Shown here piece after piece: positions 36,901 to 48,980 of a stretch of DNA of 64,000 nt (position 1 is its first letter; every line of letters begins with the position of its first letter). Below the pieces are notes generated by a model. It was not told the DNA's origin and made no database searches. It worked only from the letters and a program-made list of their open reading frames with translations. This DNA is from Apiotrichum sp. Y4204 (lineage: Eukaryota; Basidiomycota; Tremellomycetes; Trichosporonales; Trichosporonaceae): assembly GCA_025531455.1 (NCBI GenBank), contig JAMYHL010000011.1:620001-684000 (forward strand). The letters run 5' to 3'. Both the position numbers and the translations under genes were made by a program.

Positions 36901-39900
36901 GTCGCTCGTCGCGCGGCGGCGCGGATACGCGGATACACGGATACGCCACAGGTCCTCCTCGGCGACCCTGATTCCAGCAGCGTACTCCCAGGTGGCTCCG
37001 GTGGCGGGCTGGCATACGCTGTCTCGCGGCGTTCGTGGATGGTGGAGCCTCCGTGAAGGGCGGAGTGGGTGATGGCGGCGGGCTGAGGGGGTGGACGGAC
37101 TCGGCGGGCGGAAACGGGGAACGGGGAAGGGCACGGGGCAGGGCACGCCGGACGCCGGGATCTGCGCCTGCTCGGTAGTCACCACTGCCACCGCCACAGG
37201 GTATGTGGCGTTGTGGCGTGCGTTCCTCTTCCCTCCCCTGGAGGTCCCCGATGCTTAAGCTCAAAGAAGATCGGGGTGTGGGATCTTGTGGAAGAGGATG
37301 ATGACTATGCTTGCTGACATGATACTGAACCGCAGTGAATGCTCGCAGCATTGGAGTGACGACAGGACGTCGAGACTCGAGACTCGATTCGAAGTCGAGG
37401 TGGCTGCGGAACGGCCAACTCCATCTCCTCCGTCTCGGCCGTTTGTGTTCGTGAATGAAGATAAACTCGAGGTGATTCGGGTTGTGCAAATTTTCACTCC
37501 GAGAACATGCAGCTTGCACAAGTTTACCTCTGCATGCTGCAGAATTAATCGTGAACGACGCCACCTCGGTCTGTGATGCTACTAACCGTTACAGTACGCA
37601 CCAACTCGTCGATCGCGCGCGTCACTCAAACTCCCAACTCTGAGTCTGAGCCTAAGCCTACTGGCCTATTCATTCATTGAGCGGCGACGACTGCACTGAA
37701 TGTGGCACAGTTGTAGGGGCGTCATATACGGGAGACTAACTCTGACTCTGGCTTTCTGGGTCGAGCTAATAATCAGCCAGCATGCAGCAGACGCTGGGTG
37801 CGAAGCGCACATGGATCGCAATGCGTCGCGCAAGCCCCAACTCTACCACTCTCCAAAAGGAACTCTGTTCCGTATGGTAGTATTCCAGCGATCGGGGCAC
37901 GCTGTGCTGGAAGGCCTTGAAGCAGTTGGAGGGAGGCCGTGGCGCCACAGTGATGGCGTAAGCAACTACTGCAGCAATTAGCAGACGGTGAATAGAGTGT
38001 TGAATGTCATTGAGTGTCTAGTCAAGGTTGCCGTTACGCAGGGTGGAAATGAGCGCTAAGTGCTGTGTACTTGATAAGCGGCAGTCACTGACAGCGTGAG
38101 TGCGTGGTCTCGACAACATCGTGTGTGCTGCCACTAGTTAGGGGAGTGACTGGCCCCTCGGTACGAGCGGGAGGGAGTGCCATGAACAACGTCCTGCGGG
38201 CAGGGCGATGCAGAAACACACGCGCCGGGTGACGACTCTACATTATCCGTCACTTACCGTCAATGCCATTACACAAATAGCGGGAGTCAGGACGGCCTCA
38301 CCGTTGAAGCGCAATTCAGAACCCACTCGCAGATATGTTAATGGGAAAGTCACTGCCCACCGGAAAAAAAAGACACGAGCACACGCACTACACTGCATAC
38401 ACTGCCAAGCGGGCCCACTGATCCCTCTGAATGCACTACCCAAGCCCAGCAGACCCAGTCGTTCCCGTCGATCGCGATCGGTCGATCGGGGGACCGAGAA
38501 GCAGAATAACCACAAAGTTCCACCTAGCGTGATCAGCGGGATCGGGGCGCACGAGTAGTACAATTTCGATTCGGCATCTCGGCCCACGACGGCCATGACA
38601 TGTGCGTGTGGTTGCGGTATGTGGGCCGGCGTCTACCGAGCTACCGTATATGCCGCACTTGCGGGTGAGTGCTGCGGACTGAACGGAGAGTATGGTGTGG
38701 TTCAAAGACAGTAAATGCCTACACCTGGTCGCCATTGTGGGTGTGTAAATGCAGAACCTTGCAGCGAGAGTAAGTGGATTGAATCCTCCAGAATGCGTCA
38801 GACTCCAGCTTAGTTGTATGTGTTATCAGTTATGCTCCAGCTAAGAGGGCACTCGGGCACTCGACCCCATTGTAGGTCTCAGTCAGTGCACATACTATAA
38901 CACTTGACCTACTGACCCCTTTGAGTATGGGCCAGCTTCACCCAGTTTACTCTCACACTGACCCAGAGCTGAGTCGAGCGGGTGTTGTCGCGGCTGGGCA
39001 CGGGTACACTCCCGAGAACCGTCAAGAAAGGAGGGTTGGCCCCCAGAATCCACGAGTAGTTACCAGCGGAGAGCAGCCGACGGCGTTGGACGTCCCATCC
39101 AGGCGATTTGGAGAGAGGGAAGTAACCACGGTGGTCTACAGGATTAGACGATCCCAATTGTCAGATTGCCTGAGGCGAGGCCACACCAAGCTGGCCCGAC
39201 GACTCGCCTCGCGCGACACTGGGGTCGTAGAGGACGTGATCTTCTTGGCCGCCAGTCACTACTTCACACGGTTGAATCATTCGCCTCGTGAAAGTAACAT
39301 CTCCTGGGTCTCCTGGGTCTCTTGGGTCTCCTATATCTCCTGGGCCTCTGGTTTGGCCCGCGGCAATGCCACATCGCGAGCAGGAAGATACGCTGGTGGC
39401 CTTACCAGACCGCTCATGCCCTTCACGAGCAGAAATAAATCAAGAAACCCATCAAATCTGAAAATAGAAACTGCCGCGACAATACTCATTCGGGAATATC
39501 GACGACGAGCAAGGCCAGTGGACGTTAGGCGCGGAGGATGACGGGTGCCGATGATGTTGGCCAGCGTCATTGCCGGATGGCCGTCGTACCATATGACGAC
39601 TAAAACGTCACAACAGCACGCGTTTGGTCAGTGGGTCAGTCGCATAGACTTGTGAGTTGCCGCCACGAGCACCGAGAATGAGTAGGATGCCTGCTATGGC
39701 GTGGGAGCGAGAACAGCAATCTGTTCACAACGCGGCCATTGACTCCGACTGCCATGGCGCCATCACCTGAACCAGACGGTCTTCACATGTGATGTCCGTT
39801 TCATGAAGGTTGTGAATGTTGTGAACCGAAGTTCGATGCGAAATATGAATACAATGCGACACGAGCGGGCGAGAAAATGCCAAATCGCGAGTCAATAGTG

Positions 39901-40175
39901 GGATTAAACGAAGCTGGAGTAATGTTCGGCCTGATGACAGGGGAGGTGGTGTTGGTTTCACGGGGCATTGACCTGAGATCTAAGAACTAAGCTTTTCTGG
40001 TACCAGACCAGATCGGCAAAGTCAAGAGACGACCTTGATCATCGGGGAATGGTGGAAAGAATCGAAAGGCCGCGGGAGAAACTGGAACTCTGGGTGACGA
40101 GAAGAAGCGACAAGCGGTGAGCGGCGAGCAGCAACCACTACTTCATACCCTCTCAGTGTTCACGCCCATCGACGC
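30991..40175. other. 9-kb stretch without a supported gene
   Basis: Frames of 150-220 codons occur on both strands (for example 33036-33698, 35825-36427, 38921-39541) but read as random, with no recognisable domain and no plausible splice continuation. Visible elements are the dispersed motif (32041-32053; weaker 33697-33709), a 9-bp tandem repeat (39301-39345) and short local duplications near 32930 and 35565. No tRNA, rRNA or transposase was recognised. Confidence 0.5.
39301..39345. repeat. Degenerate 9-bp tandem repeat
   Basis: Five successive units of CTCCTGGGT; unit 3 has one change and units 4 and 5 are less exact. It lies in the gene-poor stretch. Confidence 0.9.
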
Positions 40176-41847
40176 TCATCCCTCGGTTGCCACATCGCTC
40201 GCCACATCGAGGTCAAAGTGGTCGAACGCGGGTGTGCCGGCGAAGCGACGCCTTGCCTCGTTTCTCGAGGGCTGGCGCGTGTCGCGCATCACGGAGTCAC
40301 GCGATAGTGTCCAGTCGGATTCGCGCTCAAAGTCGAGTCCGAGGCCGCGACCCATCTCGAGAGGCGGAAGAATCGGGAAACTCAGGCGGCGCGATGAGCG
40401 CGGCGCAGGCGACGCCGCGGGGGAAATGGAGAAGGACGGGAGCTGGAAGGATGACAGGTGCGCGCGTAGGGCAGAGAGCGACGAGAAGGCGGAGAGGGAG
40501 GACATAGCGGATGGGCCCGACGCCGGCATACTTGACCGCCGGCTGTCGATACTGCTGACCGTGAGGACGGACGATGTTGAGTTCCGCTGCATTAGGCGTA
40601 GCGTGTCGACACGTTGCGGCTGTGGAGACCGCTGCTCCAGACGGCGCAGAGCGTCATTCGGTGCGCTCTCGCGCGTTGGCGCCCGCATACGCACATGCAC
40701 CGGCGTCTGGGAGCGCGGCGGGCGTGGCGCCGGCCGCCGGGGTATCCGCGCAGCGATATGCGTCTGGCGTCGCCTGCTCGGGCCCTGCCCCGACTCGCGT
40801 TCCCCAGATGGCACTTGTCGCGTGTGGCGCCTCTGCCGCGCGGGCTGGACTTGCGGTACGTGCCGAACGTCCGTCTCGCTCACCCATCCCGACTGGAGTC
40901 CATCCTCAGTTTCACTTTGAGCGAGTTCCGCCAGTTCAGCCCGGCTGCGATGCGCGAGATCGACAATATCGACCCTGCTTGTCTGTGCTAGCGCTGCCAG
41001 GTCACCGAGGCCGATTCTGCTCTGGGCCGCGAGACGCAGCGCGCGCATCGCCGTACCGTCGGGATCGGGGTCTTCTGAAGCATATGGCGGCGGCGGGTCG
41101 CCCGTTGGGGAGGTGATGCGCTCGACGCCGGGGTTCCCATGCCAGTGACGAAGACCCGGGCGGCGGAGGGCGCGGGAGAAGCGCGTGCGCGGGGCAGTGT
41201 GGTATGGCGAGTTGGAGTTGGATGGGAATGATGATGGCGGCGGGCGGAAGTTTCGGGAGCTTGGAGGGTCTGAAGATGGGCTGGACGTCGAGTCTGGCGT
41301 CGCGATGTTCGGCGTCGATGGAAGGAAAGAGGGGAGGAGGGGAAGGCGGTAGTGCTTGAGCGTTGCGCGGAACTCGGGCGCGAACTCGGGACACTCTTCG
41401 GCGAGGTATGACAGGTCTTCGTCCAGCTGCGGCCGGCGGCGCGCGCCCACCCGCGAGCGGACGTAGGCTTTGAGAACTGCAAGTGCATATCTGGTGTTAA
41501 AAAACATGAACAGTTATTGAGTGATGCGGTCAGTAGCGGCACAGTGCGTACAACAGCTGCAGCCCCGCGTGCCATCATCAACCCCCCAGCTGTACACTCA
41601 CGGTGGATTGTTCCTTGCCTGCGGGCCTTTGAGGATTTCGAGCACATCATTCACGTCCCCCAGGCGGGGCACATATGGCTGAGGTGAGCTGCCTGCTGCT
41701 GATCACTGCCTGCTGCTGATCACTGCCGAGCGTCGAGTGCGCGACCGTGCGCCGTCCATCCCGACTCACCTCGGATTTATTGGTGACGGCCGGCCCGCGG
41801 ACGAGCAGCCCAATGTCGGCGATGAGGCTCGTTGTGCGGGGTGCCAT
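40176..41847 (-). CDS. HypB: uncharacterised protein, paralogue of HypA
   Basis: I do not recognise the family. Minus-strand exons 41847-41770, 41678-41602 and 41490-40176 give 489 residues; phases 0 and 2 of the first two introns are the same as in HypA. The N-terminus MAPRTTSLIADIGLLVRGP resembles HypA's. The helical unit reads VLEILKGPQARNNP, YALAVLKAYV, LSYLAEECPEFAPEFRATL, and aligns with unit 1 of HypA (YALAALNAFV ... FPEHTEVFARLR). Downstream, PPPPYASEDPDPDGTAMRAL matches PPEYTKMDPDPSSTRLLEA of HypA, and RRLSFPI near the C-terminus matches RRLSVPI. A heptad-like tract of DLAALAQ, DLAHRSR and ELAELAQ lies near residue 215. The remainder is Arg/Ser/Pro-rich and probably disordered. It has only one copy of the unit, against two in HypA. 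Confidence 0.7.
41690..41723. repeat. 17-bp tandem duplication in HypB intron 1
   Basis: TGCCTGCTGCTGATCAC occurs twice directly adjacent, inside the first intron of HypB. Confidence 0.92.
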
Positions 41848-43588
41848 CGTGTAGCTCGTTGGGCGCACTGAGAGCCCTAAAAGGTGTCGAGTTCCATGCG
41901 CGGGGTGGGGTACATATATCTCCTCGTCGACTGTGTATATATGTGTTGCTCCGTCGAATGTGATGCGACTCAATGTCACTTCGGCTTGATGATGTGATGT
42001 TTCACTCGCCGGGTCACGTCACATCAGGTGAGCCGGAGATCGAGGCGTCGATATGTGCGTTGTGGAGACGGTGGGGCCGCAATCGCGATACAGTAGTAGT
42101 GGTGATATTGCACCAACAGTATCGAGTCTTCGTAGCTCGTAGCTCGCACTCGTCGTTCGTCGCACAGACCGTCCTGGTCGCGCTGACACCCAGGACCCCC
42201 ATGCTCAAACTGTTTGCACTCTGCATGCGCTGCCCTGCCCCGCGATATAGAGTTCCACCGGTGGCTGTCCGTTGGCTGCAAATGGTAAAACTGGGTTGGA
42301 TACAGGCACGCGCCGTCGCAGCTGTCCTTTCGGTCTGGACCTGCACGCGAGCCCCGGAAGCGCGAAGCGTCAAGTACGTTACTCGCTCATGAGTGGTGCC
42401 TTTCCGCACTGGCAGGATGCAGAGCTGTGGACTTCCGTCGTTGATTATATGGCGATGCATGATCGTGGAGCGTGGAGAAATAATGGGACCAAGAGAGGAC
42501 TTCGTTGGCAGCTTGGTGTAGGGAGCTCACTAGTGATCGGCTTGCACCACTCACGTACGTCGCCTTGCCCTTTGGGCCTCTCCTCATCGCGCCAAAGCCT
42601 GGCCCCGCGTGCTGCGCCAAGACAACCATTGTCCGCGTCATCGCACACAGCGTACAGTTCACTCAAAGGAAGACCATCTCGACGAGCACATCTCAACTGA
42701 CTGAATGAACAGGACCATGATGAACATGAATCCCCAACAGCTTGACCACACTCCAACATGGAGCTCATGTATACTCGCCTCGGAGCTGGCTGGACCTGAG
42801 GCAGCCTCTCGGCATCAGCCCAAAATTTGGTCCGGGTGCCGTGCGCTGTTCCGGGCGCGTTTACCTCATTCCGAGGGATATGACAGCATGTGTCGTGAGC
42901 ATGTAGGGATCAGATCCAGGTGGACCGATGGCTGGTGGGTCCTGGCCCGGCTGCCCTCTGAGCTATGGAGGAAGGACAAGTTTGGAATGTTTTGTTGCTG
43001 GATACGCATGGGCCACTGTAGCTAACCCCGCTTTGGACGCCTTCGTCCCGTCTGCGATCAGTAGATATCCAGATCAGTACGCCAATGCTTGCTCATGGAC
43101 GCGACAGGCAGCACAACCCAACATCGACCAGTACATCACTCGTCCTTGGCTGGCAATATCAAGTCCTACACATGACAGATGGTTAAGAGAACGTGACACT
43201 AGAAGGAAAGGAAGAGAGTGGGACAAGGCGTGCGCCGGCCGCCGTTCGTATCGTGTGAATGGGAATGGGATGGGGTGGGGGCGACTGATCAATGAGTGAG
43301 ACAGATCGGGAGCGAGGATGAGGTGGATGGTGGTGGGTTGGTGCGAACGTGAACGGGGTCGGTGATTGAGATGGATGCAATGCCAATACCAGGCGCGGCG
43401 CCTTCATGTCCAGACCTGGACTTGTTGCACAGGGAAAGAAAAAAAAAATGTGTTTGTATTGCTTGGGGTCAGGGTTGAGAGAGACTAGTTGTGTTGAGAT
43501 GTGGCTGGATGCTTTATTGCTTCTTCAAACGACGTGACACACACTACGCGACGCTACGCAGACGGGCATCACTCTTTCGAGAGCGTGC
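41848..43588. other. Intergenic region between HypB and DEF1 3' end
   Basis: Contains the HypB promoter at its left end and the DEF1 3' end at its right. The stretch 43190-43410 is C/T-rich on the minus strand but leads to no credible gene. Nothing else is supported. Confidence 0.5.
41936..41942 (-). promoter_or_regulatory. Candidate TATA box of HypB
   Basis: TATATAT lies about 90 bases upstream of the chosen HypB start codon on the minus strand; a second ATATAT is at 41914-41919. This supports starting at 41847 rather than at an in-frame ATG at 41979, which would place the TATA element inside the coding region. Confidence 0.5.
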
Positions 43589-46500
43589 TTACTGCTGCCA
43601 GCCAGAGTAGCCGCCGTTACGCGAACCGCCGTAGTGCTGCTGCTGCTGCTGCTGGCCATAGGGGGACCAGTCGTGGCTCTGGTAGCCACCGTAAGGGTAC
43701 GAGGCGAAGGCCTGCTGCTGGGGCTGCTGAGGCTGGGCACGCGCGGCTCCCTGGTTGGAGGCAGTGCTACCAGCAGCTCCCTGCGACTTGTAGTTGTCCT
43801 CGGGCGTGCCGGTCTGGGGGCGGTTGGGCTGGGCAGATCCAGCGGGGCCGCCGAGGAAGTTGTGGAGGCCCTGCTGCGAAGGGTACGACTGGTTCGAGCC
43901 GATCGGCTGGGGGTTCTGCTGGCCCTGGGCACCCGACTGGGGGACGTTACCAGCCTTGTTGGAGTCGCCGTAGCGGCCCAGACCGAACGACTGGTCGTCA
44001 AAGCTCGACGAGGAAGGGTAGGACGGCTGGCCGTAAGGGGTGTGGTGAGTAGCCGGGGGAGTAGGCTTGTTGGGGATGGGGGCGGGGGGCGCCTGAGGAG
44101 CGGGCTGTCCGTAGAGGCTGCGGCCAGCCATGGGGTAGTACTGCTGGAATCCGGGGTTGGGGGCCTGGCCATCTGCGTCGCGTCAGCAAACTCGCCCATA
44201 TAGAATGTCAGTCACGTACACTGGTAGTAAGGGTTGTAGGGTCCCGAGTGGTAGTAGCCCATGTTGCCCATAGCCGAGTAGTACTGGTTCTGCTGGTGCG
44301 GCAGGCTCTGCTGGGGCTGTGCCGGTCCAGAAGCGTGCGAAGGAGCAGGGGCGGCCTGCTTGGGCTCGTCAGTGGGCGGCCGCGGGTAGGACGAGTACGA
44401 GTCGAATGCGCGGTGTCCATAGTCGTTCTGCTGAGCAGCGTGCTGGTTGGGCCAGCCCTGGTGGCTGCCAAAGCCGCCAAATGCGTCGTACGAGTGCTGC
44501 TGGGGCTGCTGCTGCTGAGGGGGCTGCTGCTGCTGTTGTTGCTGCTGGGGTTGAGCCGGCTGTTGCTGCTGCTGAGCACCCTGCGACTCGGGCTGCTGCT
44601 GCTGGCTCTGCGACTGCGAGCCGATCGGGTTGTAGTAGTCCTGTTGCTGGCGGTAGCCGTACTGAGACTGCTGCGGGTGGCCCTGCTGCTGGCCCTGCTG
44701 AGCGTGCTGCTGAGCAGGCTGCTCCTGCGAAGCGGACTCCTGGGACTGCTGAGGCTGCTGGCCGTAGGACTGGTAGGCCTGCATCTGCTGCTGGAGAGCT
44801 TGAGATGGCGGGTAGCCGGCGGACTGCTGGGGGGACTGGTGCTGCTGCTGCTGCTGCTGCTGCTGCTGGGGCCACGCGGAGGTAGCGGGAGCAGTATGCG
44901 GCGCGGAGGCCTGGGCGGCAGGGGCCTGGGCCTGGGAGGCAGGCGGGGCAACAGTTGACCGAACGGGCGAAGACGCGACCGGCTCGGGCTGAGTGGGAGT
45001 GTCAAGAACAGGGGCCTCAACACCGTCGCCGCTGATACCGCCGAAGCTCAAGCTGCCAAACTGCACCTCAACCTGGGCAACGCCAGAGGCCTGAGCCGGG
45101 AGAACAACAGCCTGTCCGTCGGCGTTCTTATACCGCTGGGCGGCGCGAGAGTTGGTACGCGATCCCTGAGAGCCAGCGGGCTTCGAGGGGATGTTGTTGA
45201 AACCGGGCGGTCCGGTGTAAGTGGTTACTGGCTCGGCAGCGGGAGCAGGAGGGGCAGCGGCGGCTGCGGCAGCGGGCGGGGCAGCAGCGGAGCCAACAAT
45301 AGCCGGGTCCGAAGCCCAAGTGTCTTCGGAGGCAGCCGGAGCGGGCGCAGGCTCCTCGGGGGCGACCTCGATCTCGGTCTCCTGAACCTCCTCCTCCTCA
45401 ACTGCCTCGGGCTCGACAACGGGCTCCTCAGGAGCGGCGACTTCCTCGACAGTTTCCTCCTCTGCGACTTCCGCGACCGGTTCCTCGGCCTCCGGAACTT
45501 CGGGCTCGGGAGCCACTTCAGGCTCCGGCTGGGGTTCGGGCGCCTTGGGAGGAGCAGGCGCGGGCTTGGGCTTCTCAGGGGGCCTGTATTGTTAGTGGAC
45601 ATAGATAACGAGTACCTACTTGGCAATCTGGGCCCAAGTCATCTTGGGCTTGGCGGCGGGAGGAGCAGGTGCGGCTGGCTCAGTTGCGGCTGGCTCGGGT
45701 GCGGCCTCTTCCTTCAGGGCTTCCTGGACAACTTCCTTAGGGGCTTCCTTAGGAGCCTCCTTCTGAGGGGGGGCCGGCCTAGGCTTGCCCCAGGCTCCCA
45801 TTGCGACGGGCTTCACAGGCTTCTCCTCCACAGGCGCAGGCGCGCCCCATCCACCGTCGTCGGCGGTAGACTTGGTGTCGGTCGGCTCGCCCCATCCGCC
45901 ATCGTCCTCGTGCGCGGAGGCAGCCTCGGCCTGCTGAACCTGGTTGGTCCAGCCCTCCGTGGTGGTAGCCGTGGTGCTGGGCCAAGCGTCCGAGGGAGCA
46001 CCGTTCTGCTTCTTGTTGGCTCCGTTCACGTTTCCGTAGCCGCCGCGACCGCCACCGCGGGCACCGCCGCGACCGATCCGAACACCACGAAGCGCGGCTG
46101 GTTTGTTAGCTTCTCCCATCATCCAATTCCGTTGATCCATTGGTGATACTCACGAGCGCCACGTCCAGCACTTCCACCACGGCCACCGCGAGTACCGCCA
46201 GCGGCACGACCGCCGCGGCCACCCGCAAAGCTGTCTGAGCTCTCCCATCCACCATCATTCCGAGCCTTGGTTGACGATGACTTGGGAGCCTTCTTCTTGG
46301 TAGCTTGAGTGAACTGGGACGCGCGGCCTGAGTGTAGTAACAGCGTTTGGAACGCGTTAGAAAGTGGATGAAGGCAGTTGCAATTAAATGGAATCGTGAG
46401 GCGTGGTCAATGTGTCGGGTTAAATGGCGACAGGAATGTGCGTCAGTGATACGTACTGGTGCGCAATTGTACTGCGCAGTCAAGGAAGCAGAAAGCGCGA

Positions 46501-46656
46501 CTCACCCTCAGAGATGGCAAGAACAGCCTCCTCGACGCTGCCCTTTACATCTTGAAGAGCAAAGACGAGGTCACTCTCGTCCCAGGACGGGAAGATTGCC
46601 TGCAGCTGGGACAGCTGGGTCGAGTACTTTTGGGACAACTCTCCGACTGTTGCCAT
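43589..46656 (-). CDS. DEF1: DEF1-like RNA polymerase II degradation factor (CUE + Gln-rich)
   Basis: Minus-strand exons 46656-46506, 46327-46154, 46097-45620, 45583-44220 and 44172-43589 give 916 residues. An N-terminal CUE-like domain (about residues 15-51) contains LQAIFPSWDESDLVFALQDV and AVLAISEG. It is followed by a KKKAPK stretch, an Arg/Gly-rich tract, DDGGWG repeats, MTWAQIAK, a long Pro/Ala/Glu-rich acidic segment and a Gln-rich C-terminal half with a run of nine Gln. This order (CUE, linker, Gln-rich tail) matches yeast Def1, which recruits elongin-cullin ligase to stalled RNA polymerase II; its Gln-rich tail is normally removed before nuclear entry. Intron 3 (45584-45619) is only 36 nt. 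The gene lies divergent to NOG1. Low complexity limits certainty beyond the CUE end. Confidence 0.8.
44842..44868 (-). repeat. CAG trinucleotide repeat encoding Gln9
   Basis: Nine uninterrupted CAG codons on the minus strand (CTG on the plus strand) in the Gln-rich part of the DEF1-like gene. Other Gln runs in the gene are shorter or mixed with other codons. Confidence 0.93.
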
Positions 46657-48980
46657 TGCGAACGACGGGGTGGCGGAAGAGGGGTGGGGGGGATGAAGGG
46701 GGTGTTAATGAGAGTGGTTGGTGATTCGATGATGATGCAAGGAGAATCAAGTCGATGATAATGTGTGGTGTCGTCGACGAGGGGTGCACAAGATGTCAAC
46801 TCGTTTTTTTCTCCAGATCGAGGGCCTAAGTGAGAGCCGTTGAATGGAGCAAAAGAGCAACACCAGAGCAAAAAAAAAAAACCTCCTGCTTCAGCAAGGG
46901 GGTGTCGACGGTTGAGAGGCGGATGCGACTCGCGAGCGACCTTGAGAGGATGGAGGGATTGAGGCGCGCAAGTGTGAGTAAAAGGTGTTGTAGTAGGATG
47001 GAAAGGAGTGGACGATGTTGATGAATGGAGTAAGAGGGAGCGAGCGAGCGGGGCCAGTGGGAGGGCAGCGTGCAGAGTGGCCGTACAGTGGCAGTGACAG
47101 CACCACCACCGCAAACAGCACAACCAGCAACCACAGGGCCCAGGGCACATGGAACAGAGTGGAAGGCAGCCCAGCACAAGCCAGCACCTGCGCACCAGCC
47201 AGCAGCCGTCATGTGTGAGTGTTGTGCCGGGCACGCGCACGCGTTGGTCCAGACAATAGAATCCATTTTATCATTAGCTCAACATGCCTGTATATCTATT
47301 GGCAGTCGTCCTTATTACATTTTGGCCTATTTCGGTGCATTATACCAATAGCTTGACAATAGCAAACGACCTCCTCAATCAATTTTTTACCTGATGGGCT
47401 GCGCGTAATAAGAGAATCATGCCTTGTATTAGGATATTGTAATGTGAAGTCGCACGACAGCTTGATTTCCTGGCTAGATAATATTGAAACCTAGTCCCTG
47501 AGACCTAATTCCTATTGTTTGTGTGTGTGTGAAAGTCCATCTTTGTCCCTTTGGCCTGAGGTGACGATCCGGAAGCGGAAGTATTTGAAAAACCGCGTCA
47601 TGAATGAATCATACAGAGCTCATTCCTTTCGGCCAAGATGAGATGCGTTGAGTGCCACATCCGGATATCTCCGCAGCAAGTGACTCAAGAATCATGTCCG
47701 AACCCCTAGTACGACGCGTTCTGCTATTGTGCACCTGTGATCATCGCGCTTGTTGCAAGAGATCGACAGAGGATATGAGTCAAGAGCTACAGAGTGCAGA
47801 GTGTCCTCAGCCTCCAAAGGGCCAAGACCGATGCAACCTGTAGCGCGTCATTATCATTGTACACACGTTGACAGATATCGCGCAGTTCCTGCAGATCGTA
47901 GCAATCAGATCCTGATCTCCTGACATTGCGCCCTCAGTCGTCTATCGTCACGCAGACGAGCATGTTGCAGAGCTCAATCTACCAAGTCACCAAGCATTGG
48001 CCCGATGATCTCTCATGATTGGACGCTGGACAATAGGCAGTTATTGTACACCGGCCATTTTGCGCTTGGACCAAAAGTAATGAGCAGTCTCAGAAGCTCA
48101 GAACCCGATATCGATGAATCTGGGGCGTTCTGTCACCTCGCGATGGCTGGATCGGCTGGAAACCCGTGTAGGGTCCATGACTTTGAGGCATCTTGTAATG
48201 TGTACAATTCCAGACGATCCAGACCATCTCTCGACTTCGATGTGCCGTCCAATTGCCCAATATCACAGCTGACGGGTTATCTACGAGTATCTCCATTGCG
48301 AGCAAACGCACTAAACATCCTAAGCCGGCTAAGCCCTCTTTATAGCTCTTTATTTGTGTCCAAGTGCTTCATAGCGCGTATCTTCCTCATTGATCTCTTG
48401 ATCTCTTGATCCGCTTGATAGGTTTTGCCACCTTCAGATAAATGAGATAAGAGCGCCGTAGATTAGGTAGTAACGGAACTCCTAATTGAGGTACCAAGGT
48501 TAATAAGACCTTGGCGGTGCCTCTCAGCAGGACGGTATTAGGCTTTACATAATCCAAAGCACGAGTGCCATGCACTGATCTCGTGGGTCAAAAATACTTT
48601 CCCACGGGAGGCATAACTGTGCCTGGTTCCCCAGAGAGGATTTTCTTGTGGTGGGTTGCAAAAAGTTGCCGCCCAGCAAAATTCAACAGATCGTGTGCAG
48701 AGCCATCGAGTGCGCACTGGGCAGTGCAGTGTGCAGGTCATCACAACCTCTCTTGTCACTATCCACCTCGCTCGGCATCGCTTCCAATCGCCGCCTTTAA
48801 TACCCCACTTTGGCGTGCACCCCGCGCTTCTCCCTCGGCCACCCCCTCCGGCCCCTCTCCCTCAATTCTCGACACTCGTCTTCCCCATCGGAAGTTCTTC
48901 CAGCGACCTCGCCTGCTCGTGTAGCCCCTCTTCCCTCCCTCTCTCCCTCTCTCCCGACCCAGCGTATCCTGTAGCCCACC
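46657..48980. other. Divergent intergenic region DEF1 / NOG1
   Basis: Next to DEF1 (46657-47200) the minus strand is C/T-rich and probably its promoter and leader. From about 47260 to 48560 the sequence is markedly more A/T-rich than the rest of the window. A cluster of inverted repeats at 48488-48624 is listed separately. The NOG1 side (48780-48980) is C/T-rich on the plus strand. No frame is credible. Confidence 0.6.
48488..48624. repeat. Cluster of nested inverted repeats (candidate structured RNA)
   Basis: Four hairpin-forming elements in 137 bases. The first is GAGGTACCAAGGT (48488-48500) with ACCTTGGCGGTGCCTC (48508-48523). The second nests AGTGC-CAT-GCACT (48564-48576) within CACGAG (48560-48565) and CTCGTG (48580-48585). 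The third pairs CTCGTGGG (48580-48587) with CCCACGGGAG (48601-48610), an alternative to the second. The fourth is AGGCA...TGCCT (48609-48624). It may be a structured RNA, a transposon-end relic or a cruciform-prone control region; the sequence does not decide. Confidence 0.45.

Noticed and set aside
36785..37564. 259-codon minus-strand frame
   Set aside because: Pro/Arg/Ser-rich with no domain; competing frames of equal quality overlap it.
38921..39541. 206-codon plus-strand frame
   Set aside because: Starts at TTG and part of it translates a 9-bp tandem repeat (WVSWVSWVS); no other evidence of coding.
41848..41979. Upstream in-frame ATG (41979) as HypB start
   Set aside because: It would put TATATAT elements inside the coding region, and the paralogue HypA begins with the MAP sequence matching the downstream ATG.
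43634..44958. Long plus-strand frames opposite the DEF1-like gene
   Set aside because: Mirror frames of CAG/CCG-rich Gln/Pro codons; the minus strand has conserved CUE domain and consistent introns.
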